Of a stretch of DNA of 64,000 bases, positions 53,820 to 61,515 are shown piece by piece (the stretch's first letter is position 1; each line of letters begins with the position of its first letter). The position numbers and the translations under genes are program-made. The stretch is from positions 1-64,000 of the forward strand of contig PAZF01000017.1 in assembly GCA_002715505.1 (NCBI GenBank), in the 5' to 3' direction. This DNA comes from Candidatus Pelagibacterales bacterium. GTDB taxonomy: Bacteria; Pseudomonadota; Alphaproteobacteria; TMED109. Under the pieces are notes generated by a model. The model ran no database searches and was not told the origin of the DNA. It was given only the letters and a program-made list of their open reading frames with translations.

Positions 53820-55028
53820 CTAAACTCTTTCTATAATTGTAGCTGTTCCCATGCCTGCACCTACACATAATGTTATTAATCCTGTGCAGAGCTCTCTTCT
53901 TTCAAGTTCATCTAAAAGGGTCCCCAATAACATTGCTCCTGTTGCACCTAATGGATGACCCATAGCAATAGCGCCACCATTTACATTAACAACGTCTTCA
54001 TTAATTTTCATTGCATCAATAAACCTTAAAACGACTGCAGCAAAAGCTTCATTAACTTCAAATAAATCAATATCATTAGCATCCATATTTGCTCTTTTAA
54101 GAACTTTTTTTGTTGCATACTCAGGACCGGTTAACATTATTGTTGGTTCTGTTCCTACAGAAGAAAAGGCTTTAATTTTTGCTCTGGGCTTTAAATTTAA
54201 TTTTTTTCCTATTTCTTCATTGCCTATTAAAACAGCTGCTGCTCCGTCAACTATGCCAGATGAATTTCCAGCATGATGTACGTGATTTATTTTTTTATTT
54301 TTAGGATATTTCATAAGAGCTATATCATCTAGGCCTGTATCTTTTCCTATATTTTCAAAAGAAGGTTTAAGTGATCCTAAGGTTTGCATAGTTGTACCTT
54401 TTCTAATTAATTCGTCGTGACTTAGCATTAAATCACCATTTTGATCATGAATATCAAAAACACTATTTTTAAAATATTCTTTACTCCAAGCATTGCTGGC
54501 TTTTTTCTGAGAGTTTACTGCATAAAAATCAACATCATCTCTATTATAATTATATTCTGTAGCTAACAAATCAGCGGATATTCCTTGAGGAATAAAATAG
54601 GTTTTAAAAGCAACAGATGGATCAGTCATCCAAGCTCCTCCTGCACTTCCCAATGGAACTCTGGACATAGACTCCACTCCTCCACCAATTGTTAAATCAG
54701 ATTGTCCGCTAATAACTTGTGCTGCAGCTATGTTACATGCTTCTAGACCTGAAGCACAAAATCTATCAACTTGAGTTCCAGGCACTGACTGGTCATAATC
54801 AGCGTCTAATACTGCTATTCTTGCTATATCTGATCCTTGTTCAAAAACGGGATGCACACAACCTAATACAACATCATCCAAAAAACTAGTTTTTAAAGAG
54901 TTTCTATCCTTAATTTTTCTGAGAGTTTTTGAGGCAAGTTTAATTGGAGATATTTGATGTAAAGAGCCACTTCTTTTTCCTATTCCTCTAGGTGTTCTAA
55001 TAGCATCATAAATATAAGCATCATTCAT
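53820..55028 (-). CDS. Acetyl-CoA acyltransferase (thiolase, FadI/FadA type)
   Basis: A 402-residue thiolase that cleaves 3-ketoacyl-CoA at the end of each beta-oxidation round (or condenses acetyl-CoA). The nucleophilic cysteine is in TQVDRFCASGLEACNIAA; the catalytic histidine in NVNGGAIAMGHPLGATGA; the second cysteine in TLCVGAGMGTA. Its position between acyl-CoA dehydrogenase and a FadJ-like gene favours degradation. The gap to the acyl-CoA dehydrogenase is nine bases. Confidence 0.93.
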   Translation of the reverse strand: MNDAYIYDAIRTPRGIGKRSGSLHQISPIKLASKTLRKIKDRNSLKTSFLDDVVLGCVHPVFEQGSDIARIAVLDADYDQSVPGTQVDRFCASGLEACNIAAAQVISGQSDLTIGGGVESMSRVPLGSAGGAWMTDPSVAFKTYFIPQGISADLLATEYNYNRDDVDFYAVNSQKKASNAWSKEYFKNSVFDIHDQNGDLMLSHDELIRKGTTMQTLGSLKPSFENIGKDTGLDDIALMKYPKNKKINHVHHAGNSSGIVDGAAAVLIGNEEIGKKLNLKPRAKIKAFSSVGTEPTIMLTGPEYATKKVLKRANMDANDIDLFEVNEAFAAVVLRFIDAMKINEDVVNVNGGAIAMGHPLGATGAMLLGTLLDELERRELCTGLITLCVGAGMGTATIIERV

Positions 55029-55037
55029 AAATATCTC

Positions 55038-56174
55038 CTATAATTTTCTACTTATTATTTCCTTCATTATTTCGTTGGTTCCACCATAAATTCTTTGCAC
55101 TCTCGAATCTAAAAAAGCTTTGGCAATTGGATACTCTTGCATATAGCCATAGCCACCAAATAATTGCAGGCATTCATCCATCACTTTAAATTGTAAATCT
55201 GTACACCATAATTTTGCAATAGCTCCATCTTCGGCTGAGAAGTTATTTTGAATATGTTCTCCTATGCACTTATCAATATAAGTTCTGGCAACAGTAATTT
55301 CAGCTTTTAGTTTTGCTAAGATAAATTTAGTATTTTGAAAATCTATTATTTTCTTATCAAAAGCTTTCCTGTCTTTAGTATAAGAAATTGTCCAATTTAA
55401 AGCTGATTCTGCAGCTGAAATTGCAGTAACAGCTATAGAAAGTCTTTCTTGGGGAAGTTCATCCATAAGCTGAAAAAATCCGTGTCCTGAATTACCAAGT
55501 ATATTATCTAAAGGCAATTCAATATCTTCAAAGTATAGTTCTGAGGTATCTTGAGCTTTCATTCCTATTTTTTTAAGGTTTCTTCCTCTTTTAAATCCCT
55601 TTCTATAATCTTCACATAATATAATCGAAATTCCTTTAGCTTTTTTTTTCAAATCTGTTTTTGCTATAACTAAAATTAAATTAGCGTTTTGACCATTAGT
55701 TATAAAAGTCTTTGATCCGCTTAAAATTATCTTATTTTCTTTTATTATTGCTTTAGTTCTTATATTTTGCAGATCTGATCCTGTATTTGGTTCAGTCATA
55801 GCTATCGCTGTAATCATTTCACCTTTTACCATTTTAGGAAGATAAGAATTTTTTTGCTTTTCTGAACTATAATTAACTATATATGGTGCTACTATGTCAG
55901 AATGTACAGCAAATCCAGGGCCTGTAGCTCCTACTTTAGCAAGTTCTTCAATTATAATTACATTAAATCTGAAATCACCACCTATTCCCCCATATTTTTT
56001 AGGAACATTGGGACAGAGCAATCCAACTTCTCCTGCTTTTAACCATAAATCTTTGGGCACTATACCATTTTGCTCCCATTTTTCATGAAATGGGCGTATT
56101 TCTTTTTCAATAAATTTAGATGCAGTTTCCCTAAAGAAGTTTTGTTCTTCAGTAAATATATTTCTTTCAAACAT
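55038..56174 (-). CDS. Acyl-CoA dehydrogenase
   Basis: A 378-residue flavoprotein that introduces the trans-2 double bond into acyl-CoA, passing electrons to ETF. Family signatures are AIAMTEPNTGSDLQNIRTKA, the C-terminal LQLFGGYGYMQEYPI and RIYGGTNEIMKEII, where the glutamate is the catalytic base. It leads the thiolase and FadJ-half genes. Chain-length preference is not predictable. Confidence 0.93.
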   Translation of the reverse strand: MFERNIFTEEQNFFRETASKFIEKEIRPFHEKWEQNGIVPKDLWLKAGEVGLLCPNVPKKYGGIGGDFRFNVIIIEELAKVGATGPGFAVHSDIVAPYIVNYSSEKQKNSYLPKMVKGEMITAIAMTEPNTGSDLQNIRTKAIIKENKIILSGSKTFITNGQNANLILVIAKTDLKKKAKGISIILCEDYRKGFKRGRNLKKIGMKAQDTSELYFEDIELPLDNILGNSGHGFFQLMDELPQERLSIAVTAISAAESALNWTISYTKDRKAFDKKIIDFQNTKFILAKLKAEITVARTYIDKCIGEHIQNNFSAEDGAIAKLWCTDLQFKVMDECLQLFGGYGYMQEYPIAKAFLDSRVQRIYGGTNEIMKEIISRKL

Positions 56175-56218
56175 TTTTTAAATTTTATATTAAATAATTG
56201 TTTTGTAAAATGTAATCA

Positions 56219-57004
56219 TTACTTTATAAATTGTTTATAAAGCTTTCTCATTCCAATAATCCATTTATCTGTATCATCTGCTTTAATTTTAATATATTTT
56301 TTTACTATTTCATGAGGAGTTATTAAAAATTTTCCTAAAACCATTTGGTCTAAGGCTATTACAGCAACTTGATTTGCTTCTAACATTCCATTAATTCCTG
56401 CTACTCCACCCTTTTCTATTTTTGCAGTCATAGGAGTATTCACGCCTTGAGGACAAAGAACACTTACTCCTATTCCAAGATCACCATACGTTATTGATAA
56501 CCATTCTGCGAAACCTACTGTAGCGTGTTTAGTTGTTGAATAAGTAGCAGATCCAACTTGAGATAATAAACCAGCTGCTGAAGCTGTTATTAAAAACCAT
56601 CCATTCTTTTTTAAGAGCATTTTTTTAATAGAGTTCCTTACTATATTGGTATGTTGTAAAACATTTGTTTTCCAAATATTATTCCAATGTTCAACTGTAG
56701 CTAAGCCATCATCATCTCTTGCTATCCCAGCATTGCTACATATTAAGTCAATTGTATTATATTTTTTTATGATTTCTTCAAATACTTCTTTTATTTCCTT
56801 GTCCTCTCCAACATCGCATTTATAAAAGTCAACGTTATCTTGGTCACGCCTTAAAATATCAATATTTATAATTTTTTTTGCTTTTCTCTTTTTTAATTCT
56901 TCAATAATTGCTAAACCTATACCGCTGGATCCTCCCGTAACTACACAAATTGAATTAAGAGGATTAAATCCTTTTTTATTAGCATAAGTTTTATTTTCAA
57001 TCAT
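56219..57004 (-). CDS. Short-chain dehydrogenase/reductase
   Basis: A 261-residue classical SDR. The NAD(P) motif is VVTGGSSGIGLAI, followed by CSNAGIARDD and the catalytic Ser plus Y-x-x-x-K in TASAAG and YSTTKHATVGFAE. It is 44 bases upstream of the acyl-CoA dehydrogenase on the same strand and may be in the same operon. If so, it is a candidate to oxidise a 3-hydroxyacyl-CoA and compensate for the missing FadJ dehydrogenase; this is only contextual. Confidence 0.88.
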   Translation of the reverse strand: MIENKTYANKKGFNPLNSICVVTGGSSGIGLAIIEELKKRKAKKIINIDILRRDQDNVDFYKCDVGEDKEIKEVFEEIIKKYNTIDLICSNAGIARDDDGLATVEHWNNIWKTNVLQHTNIVRNSIKKMLLKKNGWFLITASAAGLLSQVGSATYSTTKHATVGFAEWLSITYGDLGIGVSVLCPQGVNTPMTAKIEKGGVAGINGMLEANQVAVIALDQMVLGKFLITPHEIVKKYIKIKADDTDKWIIGMRKLYKQFIK

Positions 57005-57055
57005 GAGATTTTCTTTTAAAATATTTTTTTATGGAATATAGTATATTGATAAAAA

Positions 57056-58138
57056 ATGTTAATAGATAGAAAAAGTTACAGAACCATATGGCACGATAAA
57101 GTTTTAGAAAAAGTTCAAATAATTGATCAAACTAAACTACCATTTTCTTTAGAAATAATTTCTCTTGAATGCCTTGACGATGTTTTAGAGGCAATAAACA
57201 GTATGCAGGTAAGAGGAGCACCTTTAATTGGAGCAACAGCAGCTTTTGGTATTTATCTGGCTTATAGGGAGCTTAAGGATAAAACTAAAATAGCTGAAGC
57301 TGCAGCTAAAATTAAAAACACCAGGCCAACTGCAGTAAATCTTTTTTGGGCAGTTGATAAAATGATGGGAAAAATTAATCACAGCATAGATAAAAATATT
57401 ATGCAAAAAACTTTATTAGAAGAAGCTGAAAAAATTTGTGAATCTGATGTAGATGCATGTAAAAAAATAGGAATAAATGGTTTTGAATTAATTAAAAAAA
57501 TTCATGATAATAAAAAAAATACGGTAAATATTTTAACTCATTGCAATGCCGGTTGGTTGGCAACAATAGACTGGGGTACAGCTACTGCTCCTATTTATTT
57601 AGCAAAAAAAAATAATATTGATATTCATGTATGGGTTGACGAAACTAGACCAAGGAATCAAGGTGCTTCTCTTACAAGCTATGAATTAAATCACGAACAA
57701 GTCGATAATACTATAATTACTGACAATTCAGCAGGACTACTAATGCAAAGAAATCAGATTGATTTATGTATTGTCGGAGCTGATAGGGTTACTTATACTG
57801 GACATGTTGCAAACAAAATAGGGACTTTTTTAAAAGCAGTGATTGCAAAAGAATTTAGAATTCCTTTTTATGTAGCAATACCAATAAGTACCATAGATTG
57901 GAATACAAGGAACTATAATGATATTGCAATAGAGGAGAGAAGTGATAATGAACTAAGAAAAATTACTGGTTTAGATAATGAAAATAGAATTAAAACCTTA
58001 GATATTTACCCGAAAAATAGTAAGGTATACAATCCAGCTTTTGACATTACTCCTAAAGAATTCGTTCAGTCTTTGATAACAAATAAAGGCATTATAAAAC
58101 CTAATGAAGATGATATAGCAAAGCTGAAAGATGATTGA
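57056..58138 (+). CDS. mtnA: S-methyl-5-thioribose-1-phosphate isomerase
   Basis: MtnA isomerises 5-methylthioribose 1-phosphate to methylthioribulose 1-phosphate in salvage of methylthioadenosine. The 360-residue eIF2B-fold protein has SMQVRGAPLIGATAAFG, the catalytic cysteine in LTHCNAGWLAT, VDETRPRNQGASLT, and the catalytic Asp in IVGADRVTYTGHVANKIGT. It overlaps the next gene, a class II aldolase, by eight bases. Confidence 0.94.
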   Translation: MLIDRKSYRTIWHDKVLEKVQIIDQTKLPFSLEIISLECLDDVLEAINSMQVRGAPLIGATAAFGIYLAYRELKDKTKIAEAAAKIKNTRPTAVNLFWAVDKMMGKINHSIDKNIMQKTLLEEAEKICESDVDACKKIGINGFELIKKIHDNKKNTVNILTHCNAGWLATIDWGTATAPIYLAKKNNIDIHVWVDETRPRNQGASLTSYELNHEQVDNTIITDNSAGLLMQRNQIDLCIVGADRVTYTGHVANKIGTFLKAVIAKEFRIPFYVAIPISTIDWNTRNYNDIAIEERSDNELRKITGLDNENRIKTLDIYPKNSKVYNPAFDITPKEFVQSLITNKGIIKPNEDDIAKLKDD

Positions 58139-58772
58139 TTTAAAAAAAAAGAAAATTATAAAATATTCTAAATTATTAGTAAAAAATGGTTTATCTCCAC
58201 TTAGGTCTGGAAATATATCAATAAGACATAAAATTAAAAATATAGATGGATTTTTTATTTCACCTTCTGGAAAGAAAAATGACCAGATAAAAATAAATGA
58301 TATCGTTTTTGTTTCAATGTCAGGAAAAATATATGAAAATAAAAAACCTTCTTCTGAGTGGGGCTTTCATTTAGATCTTTATAAGCATACTAATTGTAAT
58401 GCTGTTGTTCATGCTCATTCAAAATTTGCTGTTATAAGCTCTTGCTTATATAAACAAATACCAGCATTTCATTATATGGTTGCTCTAACAAATTCTAAAT
58501 CAATTAAAGTAGCAAGATACGCTTTATTCGGCTCTAAAAGCCTTTCTAAAAATATTATAAAAGCTATTGGTACATCAAAAACTTGTTTAATTTCAAACCA
58601 TGGTCAAATTAGTATAGGGAATTCTATAGAAAACGCTTTTGAATTAGCTGAAGAAGTAGAGTTGCTTTGTGACTATTATTATCATTGCCGATTACAAAAA
58701 ATACCTAAAAATATTAGTAATAAGGAAATGGATAAAGTTCTGAATAAAATTCTTAATTACAAATCAGACTAG
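58131..58772 (+). CDS. Class II aldolase/adducin family protein, MtnA partner
   Basis: A 213-residue zinc aldolase-fold protein (FucA/AraD/MtnB superfamily). The acid/base glutamate is in SSEWGFHLDLY, the zinc histidines in VVHAHSKFAV and the third in SNHGQISIG. The N-terminus GLSPLRSGNISIRH is typical of the fold. Overlap with mtnA points to methylthioribulose 1-phosphate as substrate. It could be a dehydratase (MtnB) or, as in the DHAP shunt of Rhodospirillum rubrum, an aldolase (Ald2) giving DHAP and methylthioacetaldehyde. No downstream mtnC/mtnD is seen, which favours the aldolase reading. Confidence 0.85.
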   Translation: MIDLKKKKIIKYSKLLVKNGLSPLRSGNISIRHKIKNIDGFFISPSGKKNDQIKINDIVFVSMSGKIYENKKPSSEWGFHLDLYKHTNCNAVVHAHSKFAVISSCLYKQIPAFHYMVALTNSKSIKVARYALFGSKSLSKNIIKAIGTSKTCLISNHGQISIGNSIENAFELAEEVELLCDYYYHCRLQKIPKNISNKEMDKVLNKILNYKSD

Positions 58773-58776
58773 TTTT

Positions 58777-58851
58777 TGGTGCTCCAAGGCAGAATTGAAC
58801 TGCCATTTCGCCCTTACCAAGGGCGTGTAATAACCATTATACGATTGGAGC
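58777..58851 (-). tRNA. tRNA-Thr(GGU)
   Basis: The minus strand folds as a complete tRNA: acceptor GCTCCAA/TTGGAGC; D arm with GG in the loop; anticodon stem CGCCC/GGGCG around loop TTGGTAA, giving anticodon GGT (Thr); T arm GGCAG/CTGCC with loop TTCAATT. The discriminator is A, and the 3' CCA is encoded (58777-58779 on the complement). The D stem has three good pairs and one T-T mismatch at 13-22. It lies alone between the class II aldolase and a small secreted-protein gene. Confidence 0.92.
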
Positions 58852-58969
58852 TTTTGCGTAATATATCAAATAATTTGTAATTATAAATAATTAATTATTT
58901 TTTCGATAAAACTGGTGAACTAAAAAAAAAAAAGTAGCGTAAAAAATGTAGTAAAAATAAGGAGCTATA

Positions 58970-59206
58970 ATGAAAAATTTTCTATTAATTTTAAGCATGT
59001 TAATTTTAACTACAAAATCTTTTGCGTGTGATCATTTTGATTTTAAAAATGAAAAAAATATTCAAAATCTAATGGGTAAAAAATCAAAGTTTTATGACGC
59101 CTACAGGCAAGGTAAGTGCGTTCTAGAAAATGCTCTAGAGCCATTGTCTGCCGAGCAAAAAAAAATAATAGCTAATTTAATAGCTAAAACATATACTGAC
59201 AAATAA
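58970..59206 (+). CDS. Small secreted two-cysteine protein of unknown function
   Basis: A 78-residue protein with a clear signal peptide (MKNFLLILSMLILTTKSFA), leaving a mature form of about 59 residues that begins with cysteine. It has a second cysteine (GKCVLE) that may pair with it, then a helical C-terminus (SAEQKKIIANLIAKTY). The sequence before C20 (SFAC) does not fit a lipobox well. A strong AAGGAG lies five bases before the ATG, so it is probably well translated. I do not recognise the family. It stands alone between the tRNA and a 137-base AT-rich gap. Confidence 0.72.
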   Translation: MKNFLLILSMLILTTKSFACDHFDFKNEKNIQNLMGKKSKFYDAYRQGKCVLENALEPLSAEQKKIIANLIAKTYTDK

Positions 59207-59320
59207 ATTCTGTAGAAACTGATATAATTTAAGATCAATGTATATGGCTCTTAATCTTAACTACTGATAATTCACTACTTATTATTTATTTTAAATTATA
59301 AAATTAAATATTTTTTTAAA

Positions 59321-59349
59321 ACATAATATACATAAAAATAATATTATGT
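59321..59349. repeat. Nine-base inverted repeat, possible weak terminator
   Basis: ACATAATAT (59321-59329) and ATATTATGT (59341-59349) form a nine-pair AT-only stem with an 11-base loop, overlapping the stop of the minus-strand nuclease-like gene. An A/T tract flanks it at 59311-59320. It could end transcription from one or both sides, but it has few G-C pairs. A second, looser pair (TTAAGAT at 59229 and ATCTTAA at 59254) lies after the small secreted-protein gene. Confidence 0.3.
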
Positions 59350-59787
59350 GAATTCAATAAGATTTACTGTTTTCTCTTTAACATCAATTAAAATAATTTT
59401 CTTTGAATTATAAACTTTTGTATATTCTAATAATTGTCTTCTAGTGGATATATTTTGTATCGAAGCAGACTTGCCAGTTTTAACCTCTGCTATATAAAAT
59501 TCATTATCCTTTTTAACTAGATAATCAGGCCTTATAAAATAGTATTGTGGTACATTATTATTTAACAAGCTACCTTTTAAAGTTATTTGTTGATCAATAA
59601 TTTGATATCCATGATTTTTTAACAAATTAATTGCTTTTTTTTCTCCTAATTTTCCTCTTAATTTAATATAAAAAAATAATAAAATTTTATATATTTTTCT
59701 TAGAAACCAACCAAATATTAAGATTATTGTTACTAAAACTATAAGCTTAATATTATTATTTTCTAACAAATTTAAGATATTATTCAT
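59344..59787 (-). CDS. Membrane-anchored PD-(D/E)XK nuclease-like protein
   Basis: A 147-residue protein with one N-terminal transmembrane helix (about 13-30) and a cytoplasmic domain with a restriction-endonuclease-like pattern: E49 in KLGEKKAINLLKNHGYQII, D88 in IRPDYLV and E101-x-K103 in FYIAEVKTGK. The spacing (D, 13 residues, ExK) and the helix-strand order match PD-(D/E)XK folds such as NERD or UPF0102-like proteins. It could be a DNA-cleaving protein held at the inner membrane, for example acting on incoming DNA, but no function is established. It is divergent from the glycosyltransferase operon. Confidence 0.68.
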   Translation of the reverse strand: MNNILNLLENNNIKLIVLVTIILIFGWFLRKIYKILLFFYIKLRGKLGEKKAINLLKNHGYQIIDQQITLKGSLLNNNVPQYYFIRPDYLVKKDNEFYIAEVKTGKSASIQNISTRRQLLEYTKVYNSKKIILIDVKEKTVNLIEFT

Positions 59788-59847
59788 AAAAATATTTCTG
59801 TATTATAATTAAAATATTGAATAAGTTAAAATTTAAATAGGTTTGTC

Positions 59848-60678
59848 ATAAAAATATCAGTAGTAATTCCAACTTTTAACAGAGTGCAATTTATTGAAAA
59901 TACAATAAAATCAGTTCTGGAACAAAGTTATAAAGTAGATGAAATAATAGTAGTAGATAATAATTCTACGGACAATACATGTGAATTAGTAAAAAACAAA
60001 TTTCCTAACGTTAGGTTATTAAGAGAAAATCAACAGGGTGTAAGTTATGCTAGAAACACAGGGATTAATAATGCTAAGAATAATTGGATAGCTTTTTTAG
60101 ACTCAGACGACCAATGGTTAAGAAACAAAATAGAACTTCAAGTAAATAAGGTTAAAAGTCATAATTATAATTCTTTATTTGTGCACACAGATGAAATCTG
60201 GATAAAAAATGGAAAAAAAATTAATCAAAAAAAAAAACATATGAAGCTAGAAGGGTATATTTATAAAGAGTGTTTAAATATGTGTATTATATCTCCATCA
60301 AGTGTTTTAGTTAATAGACATTTATTCAATGAATACGGTATGTTTAGACCTTGGTTAAAAGTTTGTGAAGATTACGAACTTTGGTTAAGATTTACAAGCA
60401 AAGTTCCTATTTACTTAGTAAATGTGCCATGTGTAGTAAAGTATGGAGGACATCCTGGGCAACTTTCGAAAAAGCACTGGGGTATAGATAGATTTAGAGT
60501 AAGAGCTCTAGAAAAACTAATTCTAAGATTTAACTTAAATAAAATACAAACAAAAGATACAACAAATGCCTTAATTTCAAAAATTAAAGTTATAATATCG
60601 GGTGCAGAAAAAAGAAAAAACAAAAAAATTATGAAAATATATAATTTTAAAAAAAATTATTGGAAAGATAAAATTTAA
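59848..60678 (+). CDS. Family 2 glycosyltransferase, probable ATA start
   Basis: A GT-A fold glycosyltransferase. Motifs are ISVVIPTFNR, IIVVDNNSTDNT, VSYARNTGINNA, the metal-binding AFLDSDDQW, and the acceptor-side EDYELWLRF. The first conventional start (GTG 59884) would delete the VVIPTFNR strand essential for nucleotide-sugar binding. The frame is open upstream to 59830 without ATG, GTG or TTG. An ATA at 59848 falls exactly where family members have the Met of MKISVVIPT, six bases after TAGG, so the coordinates given start there. It leads a four-gene cluster with six bases to the nucleosidase. Confidence 0.82.
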   Translation: MKISVVIPTFNRVQFIENTIKSVLEQSYKVDEIIVVDNNSTDNTCELVKNKFPNVRLLRENQQGVSYARNTGINNAKNNWIAFLDSDDQWLRNKIELQVNKVKSHNYNSLFVHTDEIWIKNGKKINQKKKHMKLEGYIYKECLNMCIISPSSVLVNRHLFNEYGMFRPWLKVCEDYELWLRFTSKVPIYLVNVPCVVKYGGHPGQLSKKHWGIDRFRVRALEKLILRFNLNKIQTKDTTNALISKIKVIISGAEKRKNKKIMKIYNFKKNYWKDKI

Positions 60679-60684
60679 ACCTAC

Positions 60685-61515
60685 ATGAATAAAAAAAATT
60701 TAAGATTTATTATAGCTTTAAGTGTAGAAGCAAAAAGTATTATAGAGTTATATAAATTAAAAGAAATAAATTTACCTCCAAATATATTTAAAATTTATAA
60801 AAATATAGACTTAAATATTTGGCTAATTATATCAGGAATAGGAAATGTTAATTCAGCAGCTGCCACAATTTATTTATATAAAAGCAGCCCTAAGAATAAA
60901 AAAAATATTTGGATTAATGTAGGAATGGCAGGAAGTAAAAATTTTGATGTTGGATCTATTTTTAATATTAAGAAAGTGAGTTACAAGAATACATTAAAAG
61001 AAGAAAGCTTTTACTTAAGTACTTTAGTTAATACAAAAATACCAATAAATGAAATTGTGAGTGTAGATACTCCAGAATATAATTTTAAAAAGAAAAAATC
61101 TATATATGAAATGGAGGGTTATGGTTTTATAAAAACAGTAGAGAGGTTTTGTAGCAGGGAGCTAATTATTATTATTAAAATAATTTCTGACAATGAAAAA
61201 ATACCACCCATTAACTTTATTAAAACTACTAAACATTTTATGAAATCTAATATCAAGGCTTTAGAGGAATTAATAAATGATTATATAAAAATATCATCAA
61301 GCATAAAAAATAAAAGAAAGTATAATATTAACATCATAAATAAAAAATTTCATATAACTTATTCTAGTAAAGTTATTATAGAGGATCTAGCTTTTAAGTT
61401 TGAAAAAATTTATTCTAGAAAAGAACTTGAAATAATTTTATCGGAAGCTAAAACTTTAAAGGATTTTATTAGAGAGGTTAAAAAAAAAATTAACTCTTAT
61501 GTACTAAAAATATAA
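60685..61515 (+). CDS. MTAN/nucleoside phosphorylase-like protein with C-terminal extension
   Basis: A 276-residue protein of the nucleoside phosphorylase / MTA-SAH nucleosidase superfamily. The E. coli MTAN catalytic positions correspond to E15 (ALSVEAK), M143-E144 (YEMEGYGF) and D169 (IISDNE). The ribose/phosphate region is LIISGIGNVNSAAATIYLY and INVGMAGS. Residues from about 190 to 276 extend beyond a normal MTAN (~230 residues) and form a helical tail. The stop overlaps the start of the radical SAM gene (TAATG). A coupled radical SAM/nucleosidase pair recalls HpnH/HpnG of hopanoid synthesis; substrate unknown. Confidence 0.8.
   Translation: MNKKNLRFIIALSVEAKSIIELYKLKEINLPPNIFKIYKNIDLNIWLIISGIGNVNSAAATIYLYKSSPKNKKNIWINVGMAGSKNFDVGSIFNIKKVSYKNTLKEESFYLSTLVNTKIPINEIVSVDTPEYNFKKKKSIYEMEGYGFIKTVERFCSRELIIIIKIISDNEKIPPINFIKTTKHFMKSNIKALEELINDYIKISSSIKNKRKYNINIINKKFHITYSSKVIIEDLAFKFEKIYSRKELEIILSEAKTLKDFIREVKKKINSYVLKI

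Noticed and set aside
58885-58903. Intrinsic terminator after the class II aldolase
   Set aside because: The palindrome AAATAATTAATTATTT followed by Ts is AT-only and lies beyond the tRNA gene, so it cannot be told apart from background composition.
60685-61515. Simple MTA/SAH nucleosidase feeding mtnA
   Set aside because: Catalytic residues fit, but the extended C-terminus and tight coupling to a radical SAM gene make a dedicated role more likely. No mtnK was seen to link it to mtnA.
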